NCBI GenBank assembly: GCA_029213045.1
Contig: JARGPN010000010.1
Location: 434,001 to 498,000, forward strand
Source: Alcanivoracaceae bacterium
Lineage (GTDB): Bacteria > Pseudomonadota > Gammaproteobacteria > Pseudomonadales > Alcanivoracaceae
DNA: 64,000 nt
Direction of reading: 5' to 3'
This document shows, one piece after another, positions 47,133 to 57,158 of the stretch (positions within the stretch are counted from its first letter, which is position 1; each line of letters opens with the position of its first letter). The translations under genes and the position numbers were made by a program. The notes below the pieces were generated by a model. That model saw only the letters and a list, made by a program, of their open reading frames with translations. It was not told where the DNA came from and ran no database searches.

Positions 47133-48293
47133 CTACGCGGCTTCCGCCTGCGGACGTGCACGCTGCTCAAACTGATCAGCGGCGAGCTGCCATTCTTCAC
47201 CTTTGTAATAGGCTTCCACGCGCGGGTTCATCACCTTAAACCAAAGCGGCGGCACCAGTGCGAGCACGTACATGCCGGAGTAACCGGTGGGCAACTGCGG
47301 CGCCTCATCATAGTGACGCAATACCTGATAGCGACGCTGCGGAAACGCGTGGTGATCGCTGTGACGTTGCAGATGAAACAAGCCCATGTTGGTGAGCAAA
47401 TAATTACTGTTCCAAGAATGCGCGGGCGTGGTGCGCTCGTAACGGCCACTGGGCAAACGGCGACGGTGCAGGCCGTAGTGCTCAACATAGTTAATGATTT
47501 CCAGCGTGGTAAAGCTCATAAAACTCACGCCAAGGAAGAACAGCGCACCGAGCCAGCCGAACATCACGCCCCAGCCCACCACCAGTGCGGCACTGATCGA
47601 ATACCACCAGATCAACTCATTGCGCCAATGCACCGCCGGCAAGCCACGACGACGCAGATATTCCGCTTCAAGCTTCCAGGCATTCAAAAAGTTGTGCACG
47701 TAGGCGTGCGGCAAAAATTGATACAGGGTCTGGCCGTAACGCGATGACGAAGCATCGTCGGGCGTGGACACGGTAACGTGATGACCGCGCACATGCTCTA
47801 CCTTAAAACCGGCATAGCACACCAAGGCATACAACAAACCACCAGCCCAATTTTCAATTTTAGTACGGCGATGAATCAGTTCATGGCCAACATTGATGGC
47901 CAGAATTGCGCTGACCATGCCCACGGAAAGCACCCAACCAATCTGGCCGAGCAGAGAAAACTGCGGCGTGTTCACAAACACCCACGCGCCGAAGGCGAGC
48001 AGTGCGAATTGCGCCGGCACCACCATCAGGGTCAAAAACGCATACCACTTTTGCTTGGCCATGCGCTCGACTTGCTCATCGGTGGGGTTAGCCGGATCTT
48101 GGCCGAGGATATGGTCCACCACCGGCAGCGCCACCAGCAGCAGGAACAATGGCCACCAAGCGTAGAGGTTGTATTGGCCGGTTTCTTCCATGAAATGCCA
48201 AGCATTCAGCGGCAACCAAGCAATCACAAACACCAGCAAATACATCACTGATTTCAGGGCGATCATTACCGTGGGTGGCAACTTCGAAAACAT
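47133..48293 (-). CDS. alkB: Alkane 1-monooxygenase (AlkB type)
   Basis: A 386-residue membrane di-iron hydroxylase oxidising medium-chain n-alkanes or related terminal methyl groups. Hydrophobic segments occur at about 10-28, 38-60, 85-108, 115-133 and 235-255. The His boxes are HELIHR (about 148), EHVRGHH (about 175) and LQRHSDHHA (about 320), plus the NYVEHYGLHR signature of alkane hydroxylases. No rubredoxin or rubredoxin reductase gene is adjacent, so these must be elsewhere. It diverges from an AraC regulator. Confidence 0.95.
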   Translation of the reverse strand: MFSKLPPTVMIALKSVMYLLVFVIAWLPLNAWHFMEETGQYNLYAWWPLFLLLVALPVVDHILGQDPANPTDEQVERMAKQKWYAFLTLMVVPAQFALLAFGAWVFVNTPQFSLLGQIGWVLSVGMVSAILAINVGHELIHRRTKIENWAGGLLYALVCYAGFKVEHVRGHHVTVSTPDDASSSRYGQTLYQFLPHAYVHNFLNAWKLEAEYLRRRGLPAVHWRNELIWWYSISAALVVGWGVMFGWLGALFFLGVSFMSFTTLEIINYVEHYGLHRRRLPSGRYERTTPAHSWNSNYLLTNMGLFHLQRHSDHHAFPQRRYQVLRHYDEAPQLPTGYSGMYVLALVPPLWFKVMNPRVEAYYKGEEWQLAADQFEQRARPQAEAA

Positions 48294-48419
48294 GGCTCTC
48301 TCCCGTTGTGGTTCTTGGGCGTCTCATACGCGCCCTGATGCTGTCCAATGTGGCAGCTGTGGGGCAGCAGTACGGCGTGAGCATTTGACAAAAACTTGTC
48401 ACTTTCGGACACTGCTGAC

Positions 48420-49472
48420 ATGACTGACACGCCTACTCACAGCACGCCGCAGGGCGGCCTCACCGCCGCACGCTATCTATTGCTGCTCGCCGACCTGCTG
48501 GCGCAACGCGGCGTCGACACCGAGGCGATGCTGCAACAGGCAGGTCTTAGCGCGCAGACGCCGGAGAAAAATAGCGGCTGGGTGACGCCCGCTCAGTTGC
48601 AGGCATTTCTGTTGGCGGCCACCGCGCAGAGCGGCATTACCCATCTCGGCATGCTGCTCGGGCGGCATCTTAATTTCAGTGGTCACGGCAGCATCGGTTA
48701 TGCCGGTTTAACCGCGCAGAACGCCGATGCGGCAATCCGTTATGCCACCGACGTGTTTCCGTTGGTGACCTCGTTAATGCGCCTTGAATTGCGTCAGCGC
48801 GACGGGCTGATGAGCGTAGAGGTACATCCGCAAGTGACGCTCGCCGATGAGACCGAGATGTTTTTGGTGGAAACCCTGATCAGCAGCATCGACCTGATGG
48901 GGACGTTTATGTGGGCGCAATATCAGCCCGCGTTCAAAGTAGATCTGGCGTTTGCCGAAGCCGATGCGATTCGTGAGCAGCTCGGTCCGTCAATTTCTCG
49001 ACTGCGCTTTGAGCAACCCATGCATGCCATTCATGTGCCGATTGAATTGCTCAGCATTCCGTTTCCGTTGGCCGACAGTCAGGCGCATTTACAAGCGCGC
49101 GAGCGCTGCGAGCGTGAGCTGGCGTTGCTGCAACGCCAGCAGAGTTTTGCTGCGCGCTTGCTCGAACGGATGCAGCATCAAGAGGATAGTTTTCCGGCAA
49201 TTGAAACGCTGGCCGAAGAGCTGCATGTCACGCCGCGCACCATTCATCGTCGGTTGCAGGCGGAAGGCACAGGCTTTCGCGCGCTTGCCAATGAAGCGCG
49301 TATGGCGCGCGCAAAACAAATGATGCTGCGTGAGCAGTGTTCGATTACCGAGACCGCGCATCGTCTGGGTTATCAGGATTCGGCGAATTTTACCCGTGCG
49401 TTTCGGCGCCATACCGGCGTGAGTCCAAGAGAGTTTTTGAAGCAGGCGCGTGAGAAGAATGACGGCAGTTGA
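48420..49472 (+). CDS. AraC family regulator, divergent from alkB
   Basis: A 350-residue regulator. An Arabinose_bd-type N-terminal domain (ARYLLLLADLLAQRGVDTEAML to about 200) is followed by a C-terminal AraC DNA-binding domain with IETLAEELHVTPRTIHRRLQAEG and ITETAHRLGYQDSANFTRAFRRHTGVSPREFLK. The 126-base divergent gap with alkB suggests alkane- or fatty-acid-responsive control of that gene. Start at ATG 48420 is preferred. Confidence 0.9.
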   Translation: MTDTPTHSTPQGGLTAARYLLLLADLLAQRGVDTEAMLQQAGLSAQTPEKNSGWVTPAQLQAFLLAATAQSGITHLGMLLGRHLNFSGHGSIGYAGLTAQNADAAIRYATDVFPLVTSLMRLELRQRDGLMSVEVHPQVTLADETEMFLVETLISSIDLMGTFMWAQYQPAFKVDLAFAEADAIREQLGPSISRLRFEQPMHAIHVPIELLSIPFPLADSQAHLQARERCERELALLQRQQSFAARLLERMQHQEDSFPAIETLAEELHVTPRTIHRRLQAEGTGFRALANEARMARAKQMMLREQCSITETAHRLGYQDSANFTRAFRRHTGVSPREFLKQAREKNDGS

Positions 49473-49571
49473 TGGTTTTATTTAGCGATAGTAGTGGCCA
49501 GTCTCGCGCCATCGATCGGAGGATATTACCCGCAGGCCGATGCCCAAGATGATAGATGAACGTTTAAATAA

Positions 49572-50790
49572 AATGCAGCAGGCACAAAAAGGCTGGCTAT
49601 AACACGACGAAAATTATCGAGCGTCTGTCTGCACTCACTGTCTCCAAACACGGCTTTTCATCAACTACTCAAGCCCGTTTCCAGACATGAATTTGAATCA
49701 TTGGCGAGAGTGCATCATCGCGGTCAAAAACTTCGCTCTGCGTCGCGCTGGGATCAGTTTGTTGGCATGTCTATGTCACAGCTTTCTGGGCGCCAAAGTC
49801 TGCGCGACATTCAATCCAATTTAGAAAGCCAGCAGCACAAACTGTACCATCTCGGCGCGCAGCCGATTGCGCGATCGACTTTAGCACGGATCAATGAAAA
49901 GCAGCCTGCCGAGCTTTATCAATCGCTCTTTTACAAACTTCTGCATCGTTGCAGGCATCAGCCGGGACAGCATAAATTCCGCTTTAAAAATCCGCTGTAT
50001 TCGCTCGACGCGAGTGCGATTGAGTTGTCGATGAAGCTGTTTGGCTGGGCGTCTCATCGTGAGGACACGTGTAACGTTAAGCTCAGCGTGGGATTGAATC
50101 ACGGCACCCTCGTCCCTGAGTTTGTCGCGCTAAGTGAAGGCAATGAGAACGATCTCATTCAAGGGCGTCAGTTCAGATTTCCGAAGGGCAGCATTGTCGC
50201 CTTTGACAAAGGCTATGTGGATTACGGTTGGTATAAGTCCCTGACAGACAAAGGGGTTTTCTTCGTGACGCGCAACCGCCCTAATGCCGTTTATCAAGTA
50301 ATCAGCCGCCAAGAAGTCAGTTTTTCAGGGGGCGTGACCAGCGACCAAGTCATTCAACTCAACAGTGCGCATGCGCAAAAACGCGGTGCGCCACGCTTGC
50401 GCCGCGTAGGGTATCGCTGCAGTGAAACAGGCAAGCATTACGCTTTTCTGACCAACCATTTTGGCTTATCCGCGGCAACGATCGCGGCCATTTATAAAGA
50501 CCGCTGGCAAGTGGAGTTGTTTTTCAAAGCGATCAAACAAAACCTGAAGATTAAGAACTTTGTGGGCACCTCTCGCAATGCCGTACTCACGCAGATCTGG
50601 ATTGCGATGATTACCTATTTACTGGTCGCCTTTGCCCGCCATAGCGCCAAATCAGGCTGGACGGTACAGCGCATGATGCGTGTTTTGCAGCTCAACTTAT
50701 TTGATCGAAGAAGCCTTGCCGAGATACTCAAGCCTGATCCCGGGCGCCACAAAAAAAGCGAACCTCAAATGAGGTTCGCTTTATGATTGC
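49572..50790 (+). mobile_element. IS4-family insertion sequence, probably missing a normal start
   Basis: The transposase frame is open from 49572 to the stop at 50786. From the TTG at 49701 it is 361 residues, but family-like N-terminal sequence (NTAFHQLL...RHEFESLARVHHRG) begins upstream near 49644 with no ATG, GTG or TTG; a CTG at 49638 sits where a start would be expected. The DDE core is present: Asp in YSLDASAIEL, Asp in IVAFDKGYVDY, and the YKDRWQVELFFKAIKQNLK signature with Glu. I could not define terminal inverted repeats or target duplications. It lies between the alkane regulator and rpe. Confidence 0.8.
50755..50782. terminator. Hairpin at the end of the transposase gene
   Basis: AAAGCGAACCTCA-AA-TGAGGTTCGCTTT is a perfect 13-base stem within the last codons of the transposase. 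An A run before it and T residues after it let it work as a terminator in both directions. That would protect against read-through from rpe on the other strand. Confidence 0.75.
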
Positions 50791-50848
50791 TAACTGTGGG
50801 ACACCAGTGGCCCACCGGCGCCTTTTTCGATGCAATCAAACATGCCCA

Positions 50849-51517
50849 TCAAACCAGCGCTTTTCTCATCTGATCAATCACCGCTTTGTAATCCGGCTTA
50901 CCATAAATCGCCGAACCCGCAACAAAGGTATCTGCACCCGCCGCCGCGATCTCACCGATATTATTTTCGTTCACGCCGCCATCCACTTCGAGGCGAATGT
51001 CACGCCCGCTGTCGTCAATCAAGCGACGCACACGCTCAAGCTTTTTCAATGTTGATGGAATAAACTTCTGCCCACCAAAACCAGGATTCACCGACATCAA
51101 CAACACCATGTCGAGCTTATCCATCACGTATTCAAGGCAGTCCGGTGACGTGGCTGGATTCAGCACCAAACCCGCTTTGCAGCCTTTGCTGTGAATCAAC
51201 TGCAGCGAGCGATCCACATGGCCGCTAGCTTCCGGGTGGAAAGTGATAAAACTCGCACCAGCGTCGGCAAAAGACTCGATCAGACTGTCCACCGGCTGCA
51301 CCATCAAGTGCACGTCAATCGGCGCAGTAATGCCGTGCTTGCGCAGCGCGCTGCATACCATCGGCCCGATGGTCAGGTTGGGCACGTAGTGGTTATCCAT
51401 CACGTCGAAGTGGATCACATCGGCGCCAGCGGCCAGCACCGCATCGCATTCTTCGCCGAGGCGAGCAAAGTTTGCAGAAAGGATAGAAGGTGCGATCCAA
51501 GGTTGTTGCTTTGCCAT
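50849..51517 (-). CDS. rpe: Ribulose-phosphate 3-epimerase
   Basis: Rpe interconverts ribulose 5-phosphate and xylulose 5-phosphate in the pentose phosphate route. The 222-residue barrel has [32 protein letters not shown] with metal ligands, [24 protein letters not shown] and [11 protein letters not shown]. The gph gene that often follows rpe is absent. It lies 10 bases after murU. Confidence 0.97.
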   Translation of the reverse strand: MAKQQPWIAPSILSANFARLGEECDAVLAAGADVIHFDVMDNHYVPNLTIGPMVCSALRKHGITAPIDVHLMVQPVDSLIESFADAGASFITFHPEASGHVDRSLQLIHSKGCKAGLVLNPATSPDCLEYVMDKLDMVLLMSVNPGFGGQKFIPSTLKKLERVRRLIDDSGRDIRLEVDGGVNENNIGEIAAAGADTFVAGSAIYGKPDYKAVIDQMRKALV

Positions 51518-51527
51518 GTTATTGCCT

Positions 51528-52208
51528 CTAATTCGTTAAAAAATCATCAAGCTGTTGCAAGCGCTGTGGCGTACCGATGTCCCACCACTGCCCCTGATGA
51601 TGCACGCCACTCACCGCACCCAACGCCATAACGTGTCGCAACAGCGGCGCCAATTTCGCTTCCGTGTTTTTCAGGCCATCGAACAGCGACGGACGATAAA
51701 GACCCACGCCTGAAAACGTCAGCCGCGCAATATTTGCAGCGCTATTGTCGCGTACTTTGCCATCGCTGGCTAAATGAAAATCGCCATCGGGGTTGTGCTC
51801 AGGGTTATCGACAAGTACGAGATGTGCATTGAAGTCGGAGGTCAGATGCAACGAAGCGAAATCAATATCCGTCCAGATATCACCGTTCACAACTAAAAAA
51901 GGTGCGTTATCGCTTTCGCGCAATAACGGCAACGCACGACGAATACCACCTGCTGTTTCCAGCGGCTCACCTTCGCGCGAGTAGCGAATGGAGACGCCAA
52001 ACTGTGAGCCGTCGCCGATGGCAGCTTCAAGCACCTCGGCCAGCCACGCCGTGTTAATCACAATATCGGTAAACCCCGCATCACGCAGACGCTCGATATG
52101 CCAAACAATTAACGGCTTGCCGCCCACCGCAAGCAATGGCTTCGGCGTGTGATCCGTCAGTGGTCGCATGCGTGTACCTAAACCCGCCGCGAGAATCATG
52201 GCTTTCAT
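51528..52208 (-). CDS. murU: N-acetylmuramate alpha-1-phosphate uridylyltransferase MurU
   Basis: MurU makes UDP-MurNAc from recycled MurNAc 1-phosphate, bypassing de novo synthesis. The 226-residue nucleotidyltransferase starts [30 protein letters not shown]-like with the usual [10 protein letters not shown] loop, followed by [12 protein letters not shown] and the [14 protein letters not shown] end. The partner kinase gene amgK lies upstream across a repeat-filled spacer. Confidence 0.93.
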   Translation of the reverse strand: MKAMILAAGLGTRMRPLTDHTPKPLLAVGGKPLIVWHIERLRDAGFTDIVINTAWLAEVLEAAIGDGSQFGVSIRYSREGEPLETAGGIRRALPLLRESDNAPFLVVNGDIWTDIDFASLHLTSDFNAHLVLVDNPEHNPDGDFHLASDGKVRDNSAANIARLTFSGVGLYRPSLFDGLKNTEAKLAPLLRHVMALGAVSGVHHQGQWWDIGTPQRLQQLDDFLTN

Positions 52209-52289
52209 AAATGATTACAGCCCTAGTGATGTGGTGCATGAACTCAATGTTGCGCGTTGAATAGCTTACGGCACGGTGCGCAGCGCCCT

Positions 52290-52351
52290 ATCGCTTGCAG
52301 GCAAGCTCCCACATAGAACAAGCCCCCTGTGGGAGTCTGCCTGCAGACGAT
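52290..52351. repeat. REP-like pair, tail to tail (copy 1 of 2)
   Basis: A minus copy (52290-52313) and a plus copy (52328-52351). The plus copy has the stem GTCTGC-CT-GCAGAC, where both arms differ from the common GCTTGC...GCAAGC in a matching way. Confidence 0.85.
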
Positions 52352-52456
52352 AACGGCCTAACCGAATACGGCAGCCCCTAACATAATGCGTGGAAACCAA
52401 TACATCGCGCTTGCATGATCTTAGCGAAACCTTACTCAGCGTTCTGCGCAGTGCCC

Positions 52457-52517
52457 ATCGCTTGCAGGCAAGCTCCCACATAGAACAAGCCCCTGTGGGA
52501 GTCTGCCTGCAGACGAT
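52457..52517. repeat. REP-like pair, tail to tail (copy 2 of 2)
   Basis: A nearly exact copy of the pair 167 bases upstream, together with its flanks (ATAGAACAAGCCCC between, TAACGGCCTAACCGA after). Both fill the 361-base gap between amgK and murU. Confidence 0.85.
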
Positions 52518-52569
52518 AACGGCCTAACCGAGCACGACTCGCTTTAATGCGCGGACCAACCCAAAAACA

Positions 52570-53583
52570 CTACGGCTTCGGCAGGCTCTTTAGCAACTCA
52601 CCCAATGCCGCCAACTCGGGGCGACGATCAATAACGGTTTGCAGGTACGCAAAAAATCTCGGCACATCTTCAAGATACTTGGGCTTGCCGTCACGATGAC
52701 AAATCCGCGCAAAAATACCGATAACTTTTAAATGCCGCTGTGCCCCCATTAAATCGCAATCATGCAGAAAGTCTTCAAACTTACTTGGCAACGGCAACTG
52801 TGCTGCACGCCCTTTTTGCCAATAGCATTCGAGCCAACGCAATACCTGATCTTCCGGCCAACTGATGAACGCGTCCTTAAACAGGCAAATAGGATCGTAA
52901 CTAATCGGGCCATACACAGCATCTTGGAAATCGATCACGCCAGGGTTTGGGTCAGAATCCATTAAATTACGCGGCATAAAATCACGGTGTACGTACACAC
53001 TCGATTGCGCCAGCGCACGCCGTACTAGCACGTCAAATATTCCGTCAAGCTGCTCTCGCAATGCTCCGTCGACGGAAAGCCCCAAATGGCGCTGCAAATA
53101 CCACTCGGGAAATAACTCTAACTCGCGACGCAAAAGCGCCTCATCGTATACCGGCAACACATTCGGTCGGCTCACCCGCTGGATTTGGATCAGCGCGTCG
53201 ATTGCTTTGTTAAAAAGTGTGTCAGCATTTTCACTGTTGAGCAGCGTAAGCCACGTTTGGGTACCCATATCAGGCAGCAACAGAAAACCCTGTGCCAAGT
53301 CCTGGGCAATAATGTGCGGAGCATTCACACCAGCATCGGCTAAAAGCCCTGCAACATGAATAAAAGGCCTGCAATCCTCTTTATCCGGCGGTGCATCCAT
53401 GCCAATCAACGTGCGATCACCCACATCGAATCGAAAGTAGCGACGAAAGCTGGCATCCGCAGAGGCAGGCTCGCCCACCACTTCTCGTCCAACTTGCTGG
53501 CCGACCCACTCTTCCAACGCTAATTTTCGTCGATCAGCATTTGTATCAATTACGTCGTCATGCGGCTGCATTGGTGCCCTCAT
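52570..53583 (-). CDS. amgK: N-acetylmuramate/N-acetylglucosamine kinase AmgK
   Basis: AmgK phosphorylates MurNAc at the anomeric carbon in peptidoglycan recycling; MurU acts next. The start at 53583 gives 337 residues (MRAPMQPHDDVID); the longer frame would overlap the divergent lptD. It has the aminoglycoside phosphotransferase fold: ASFRRYFRF, LLPDMGTQTWLTLL, VHRDFMPRNLM with the catalytic Asp, and GVIDFQDAVYGPISYDP. The pairing with lptD and murU matches Pseudomonas. Confidence 0.92.
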   Translation of the reverse strand: MRAPMQPHDDVIDTNADRRKLALEEWVGQQVGREVVGEPASADASFRRYFRFDVGDRTLIGMDAPPDKEDCRPFIHVAGLLADAGVNAPHIIAQDLAQGFLLLPDMGTQTWLTLLNSENADTLFNKAIDALIQIQRVSRPNVLPVYDEALLRRELELFPEWYLQRHLGLSVDGALREQLDGIFDVLVRRALAQSSVYVHRDFMPRNLMDSDPNPGVIDFQDAVYGPISYDPICLFKDAFISWPEDQVLRWLECYWQKGRAAQLPLPSKFEDFLHDCDLMGAQRHLKVIGIFARICHRDGKPKYLEDVPRFFAYLQTVIDRRPELAALGELLKSLPKP

Positions 53584-53626
53584 TACATTAAACTGCCGCC
53601 AGCTTTTTACCTGTTCCGGACTCTGA

Positions 53627-55891
53627 ATGCCACTGCGCCACCCTCGCGTGTTCTTCGCGCTCAGCCTATTGTGCTCAACCTTGCATGCCGATCCGGCCAC
53701 AAACTGGGTCACTCGCGAGGAAATGGACGCATTGGATCCCGCATTACAGCGGGAAATTCCAGGGCATTGCGACGGCATCTATTACAACACCCTCTTTGCC
53801 GAGCCTAGCGCTTCACGAGACACCGTGATCTCTGCAGAACGCTCCACGCTAGTGCAAAACGGCCTCGCAGAGCTCAGCGGTGCAGTAGAGATCAGACAAC
53901 CGAAACGGCGTTTACTGGCGGACAGCGCGAAAATCGATCAGGCCACCGGCGATTTCACTATGACTGGCGATATCCGCGTCGAAATGCCGGACGTCACCTT
54001 TACCGCTGAAGAACTCATCGGCAACACCCGCTCCAAGCAAGCTCAGTTAAGCAACGTCAATTACGCCTTGTTCGAGTTACACGCTCGAGGTTCCGCCGAC
54101 GGCATCGTGACCGAAGGCGACATCACCACAATCGACCATGGCAGCTACACCACCTGCCCGCCTGATTCCAATACATGGTTAATTAGCGCGTCCGACATTG
54201 AACTAGACCAAGAAAAAGGCTGGGGTGAAGCCGAAAATGTCGTGCTACGCGTGCAAAAAGTGCCGGTCTTGTGGGTGCCGTGGCTCACATTTCCTCTGGA
54301 TGATCGACGCAAATCTGGCCTCCTTTTTCCCACCATTGCCAGCAGCGATGCTGGCGGCATCGACATCACCCAGCCGATTTATTGGAATATTCATCCTCAA
54401 TACGACGCCACGATTGCGCCACGTCATATTCATGGGCGCGGCAATGGTTTAGAAACGCAATTTCGCTATCTGACCAAGCCAGGTGTCGGCCAACTCGACT
54501 ACGCGTGGATCAACAACGACCGGCTGTTCAACGACGAAGACCGCGTGCTCGCCAAATGGAAGCACGAAGGCAACATTGATCGCTGGTTTTTTAACACCGA
54601 CGTTAACTATGTGTCCGATGACTTTTATTTAAAAGATTTGGATAACGGACTGGAAGTGTCTGCAACAACACACTTAACACGTCTCGCCGAAGCAAAATAC
54701 CAAGGCCGCACATGGCAATTTTTAACGCGGCTGCAAAGCTGGCAAACCATTGACCCCTTGTTGCCTGAAGCCGATTTGCCGTACCGTCGTTTACCGCAAA
54801 TTCAATTAGCCGGTGATCCGAGCTTGCTGGGGCCTCTGAAGATTGAATGGCTTAGCGACTATAGCTACTTCGACCGCAATGCGAACTTGCCCACCGATGA
54901 CACTCTCGGCCAGCGCATCCATGCGCAACCCGCGTTGTCGATGCGCTTAGAAAATAATTGGGGCTATATACAACCGCGCGCCCGTTTTTATTACACCAGT
55001 TACGACTTAACAGAATCAGGCACGCTGCCGACCGACACGCCAGAACGCGACCTATGGGGCTTTAACTTAGACGCCGGAATGGTATTCGAACGTTACGCCG
55101 GCAACGGCACTTTTTTGCAAACGCTAGAGCCACGCATTTTCCTCAACAAGATTCAGTACACGCAGCAAGACGACATTCCGTTATTTGATTCGGACGAATT
55201 AACTCCGTCGTACGCAGCACTGTTCAGAGAAAATAGGTTTACTGGCTACGATCGCATCGGCGACGAGCAAAGTGTCACGCTTGGCTTAAGTTCGCGCTTT
55301 TTAGACCCACAAACCGCAGAAGAAACATTGCGCCTGCGCATTGCGCAAAAGCTTTACCAGGAAGATCGCGAAGTTCAAGTTGACGGCCCGGTGGAAACGG
55401 ATAAAACCTCACCAGTTATCAGCGAAGCGAGCCTCCAGCTTACCGAAGAGTGGCACGTGGAATTTTTCAACCACTGGAACTCCTCGCTGAACCGCCGCGA
55501 ACTCAACGGACTGCGCCTGAGCTTCCAAGACAGCAACGAACGGCTACTCAATCTTGGTGTTACTGACCGGCCGCGCGACGATATCCTGCAAGGGGAACTG
55601 GCCGCGCTTGTGCCGGTCAATGATCAATGGCACTTGGTTGGCCGCTGGTTTTATGACGTAAACAACGAACGCTCCCTAGAAACCCTTACGGGCGTTGAAT
55701 ATCGCGACTGCTGTTGGGGTGTTCGCGTGCTGTCTCTACGTGAATTAACGGATGATGACGGCGATGGCCGCCTCGACGCAGAAACTAGCTGGATGCTGCA
55801 AATTGTACTGACGGGGCTTGGTGGCTTCGGCGGCGGCATCGACAGATTGTTAGAACGTAGCATTCCAGGCTACAGGAGATACGATGATTAA
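53627..55891 (+). CDS. lptD: LPS-assembly protein LptD
   Basis: LptD is the outer-membrane barrel that inserts lipopolysaccharide. The 754 residues show a signal peptide, an N-terminal OstA-like jellyroll (about 60-200), and a large C-terminal barrel. Disulfide Cys are seen at GHCDGIYY, TTCPPDS and the pair DCCWG near the end. It is divergent from amgK by 43 bases and overlaps the surA start by 8 bases. Confidence 0.96.
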   Translation: MPLRHPRVFFALSLLCSTLHADPATNWVTREEMDALDPALQREIPGHCDGIYYNTLFAEPSASRDTVISAERSTLVQNGLAELSGAVEIRQPKRRLLADSAKIDQATGDFTMTGDIRVEMPDVTFTAEELIGNTRSKQAQLSNVNYALFELHARGSADGIVTEGDITTIDHGSYTTCPPDSNTWLISASDIELDQEKGWGEAENVVLRVQKVPVLWVPWLTFPLDDRRKSGLLFPTIASSDAGGIDITQPIYWNIHPQYDATIAPRHIHGRGNGLETQFRYLTKPGVGQLDYAWINNDRLFNDEDRVLAKWKHEGNIDRWFFNTDVNYVSDDFYLKDLDNGLEVSATTHLTRLAEAKYQGRTWQFLTRLQSWQTIDPLLPEADLPYRRLPQIQLAGDPSLLGPLKIEWLSDYSYFDRNANLPTDDTLGQRIHAQPALSMRLENNWGYIQPRARFYYTSYDLTESGTLPTDTPERDLWGFNLDAGMVFERYAGNGTFLQTLEPRIFLNKIQYTQQDDIPLFDSDELTPSYAALFRENRFTGYDRIGDEQSVTLGLSSRFLDPQTAEETLRLRIAQKLYQEDREVQVDGPVETDKTSPVISEASLQLTEEWHVEFFNHWNSSLNRRELNGLRLSFQDSNERLLNLGVTDRPRDDILQGELAALVPVNDQWHLVGRWFYDVNNERSLETLTGVEYRDCCWGVRVLSLRELTDDDGDGRLDAETSWMLQIVLTGLGGFGGGIDRLLERSIPGYRRYDD

Positions 55892-57158
55892 GCGTTTACT
55901 GATCTGCGCATTACTTTTACCCAGTCTTGCGCTCGCCGGAAAAATGGAAGTGCTCGACAGCATCGCAGCGGTGGTGAATGACGACGTCATTATGGCCAGC
56001 GAATTAGACCAGCGCGTTGACGATGTGATGCGCAACTTGCAAGCCGACGACCAACGCATGCCACCCACCAGCGTGATTCGCAGCCAAGTCCTCGACCGGC
56101 TGATCGAAGAACGCTTACAGCTGGAATTTGCTACCAAAATGGGTATCCGCGTTGACGATACCTCCTTAAACGAAGCACTTTCCGGAATCGCCCGTCAAAA
56201 CGGTTTCAACCTCGAAGAGTTTGCTGCGCAGGTTCGCTCAGACGGCCTGAACTGGGCGTCTTTTCGCGAACAGATCCGCACCGACATTACGCTAAACCAA
56301 GTTCGCCAACGTCGCGTCGGCCAGCGAATTCGCATTTCCGATCGTGAAGTCGATCGCTTTTTAGAATCCGAATTAGGCAAACAGCTCTTTGTAAATGAGT
56401 TTCGTCTCGGACATATTCTTATTCAATTACCCGACGGCGCATCACCGGAGCAGGTTAGCGTCGCAGAAAAAGAAGCCAACAGCGTGGTCAAAGAATTACG
56501 CGGTGGCGCAGAGTTTAAATCCATGGCAATCAGTCATTCCGATGATCCCTATGCATTAAAAGGCGGCGACTTAGGTTGGCGTCCTGCGGCACAGTGGCCG
56601 TCATTATTTTCGGACGAAGCGGTCAATATGAAAGCGGGCGACATCGCTGGCCCGATTCGTTCCGGCGCGGGCTTTCACATTTTGAAAATGATCGACCGCA
56701 AAGGTGACGAACAAAAAATTGTTGAGCAGTACCACGTACGTCATATTTTGTTAAAGCCGACCACCATTCGCTCACCGGATGAGAGTCGCAATCTTGCACG
56801 CAAATTACACGACCGCGTCGCTAACGGTGAATCCATGGAAGCGTTGGCAAAAGAATATTCCGACGATCCAGGCAGTGCCCGCAATGGCGGCGAACTCGGT
56901 TGGGTATCGACCGGCGAAATGGTGCCCGAGTTTGAAAAACAAATGCTGGAAACACCCACTGGCCAGCTATCCAATGTTTTTGAAACGCAATACGGCTGGC
57001 ATTTTTTGCGCGTCGATGAAACCCGCAATACTGACATGAGCGATGAGTTTCGGCGCTTAAAAGCACGCCAAGCATTGCAACAGCGACGCTATAGTGAAGA
57101 GCTGCAAACATGGCTGCGTGAAATTCGCGAAGAGGCCTATGTCGACATCCGCGTATAA
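55884..57158 (+). CDS. surA: Periplasmic chaperone/peptidyl-prolyl isomerase SurA
   Basis: SurA escorts outer-membrane proteins such as LptD across the periplasm. The 424-residue protein has a signal peptide (ending SLALAGKM), an N-terminal chaperone domain (VLDSIAAVVNDDVIMASELDQRV), two parvulin domains (about 170-270 and 282-380, with AHILIQLPD-like FRLGHILIQLPDG and YHVRHILLKP), and a C-terminal helix. It is coupled to lptD and pdxA by overlaps. Confidence 0.96.
   Translation: MIKRLLICALLLPSLALAGKMEVLDSIAAVVNDDVIMASELDQRVDDVMRNLQADDQRMPPTSVIRSQVLDRLIEERLQLEFATKMGIRVDDTSLNEALSGIARQNGFNLEEFAAQVRSDGLNWASFREQIRTDITLNQVRQRRVGQRIRISDREVDRFLESELGKQLFVNEFRLGHILIQLPDGASPEQVSVAEKEANSVVKELRGGAEFKSMAISHSDDPYALKGGDLGWRPAAQWPSLFSDEAVNMKAGDIAGPIRSGAGFHILKMIDRKGDEQKIVEQYHVRHILLKPTTIRSPDESRNLARKLHDRVANGESMEALAKEYSDDPGSARNGGELGWVSTGEMVPEFEKQMLETPTGQLSNVFETQYGWHFLRVDETRNTDMSDEFRRLKARQALQQRRYSEELQTWLREIREEAYVDIRV

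Noticed and set aside
47082-48251. Long plus-strand ORFs (221 and 157 aa) opposite alkB
   Set aside because: They are shadows of the alkB coding strand, rich in His and Gln with no domain.
49540-49602. 20-codon frame MPKMIDERLNKMQQAQKGWL
   Set aside because: Too short to support, without a recognisable parent; may be debris at the IS edge.
49480-50830. Terminal inverted repeats of the IS4 element (GTGGCCAGT near 49492 against GGGCCACTG near 50805)
   Set aside because: The match is short and imperfect, so boundaries and target duplication are not claimed.
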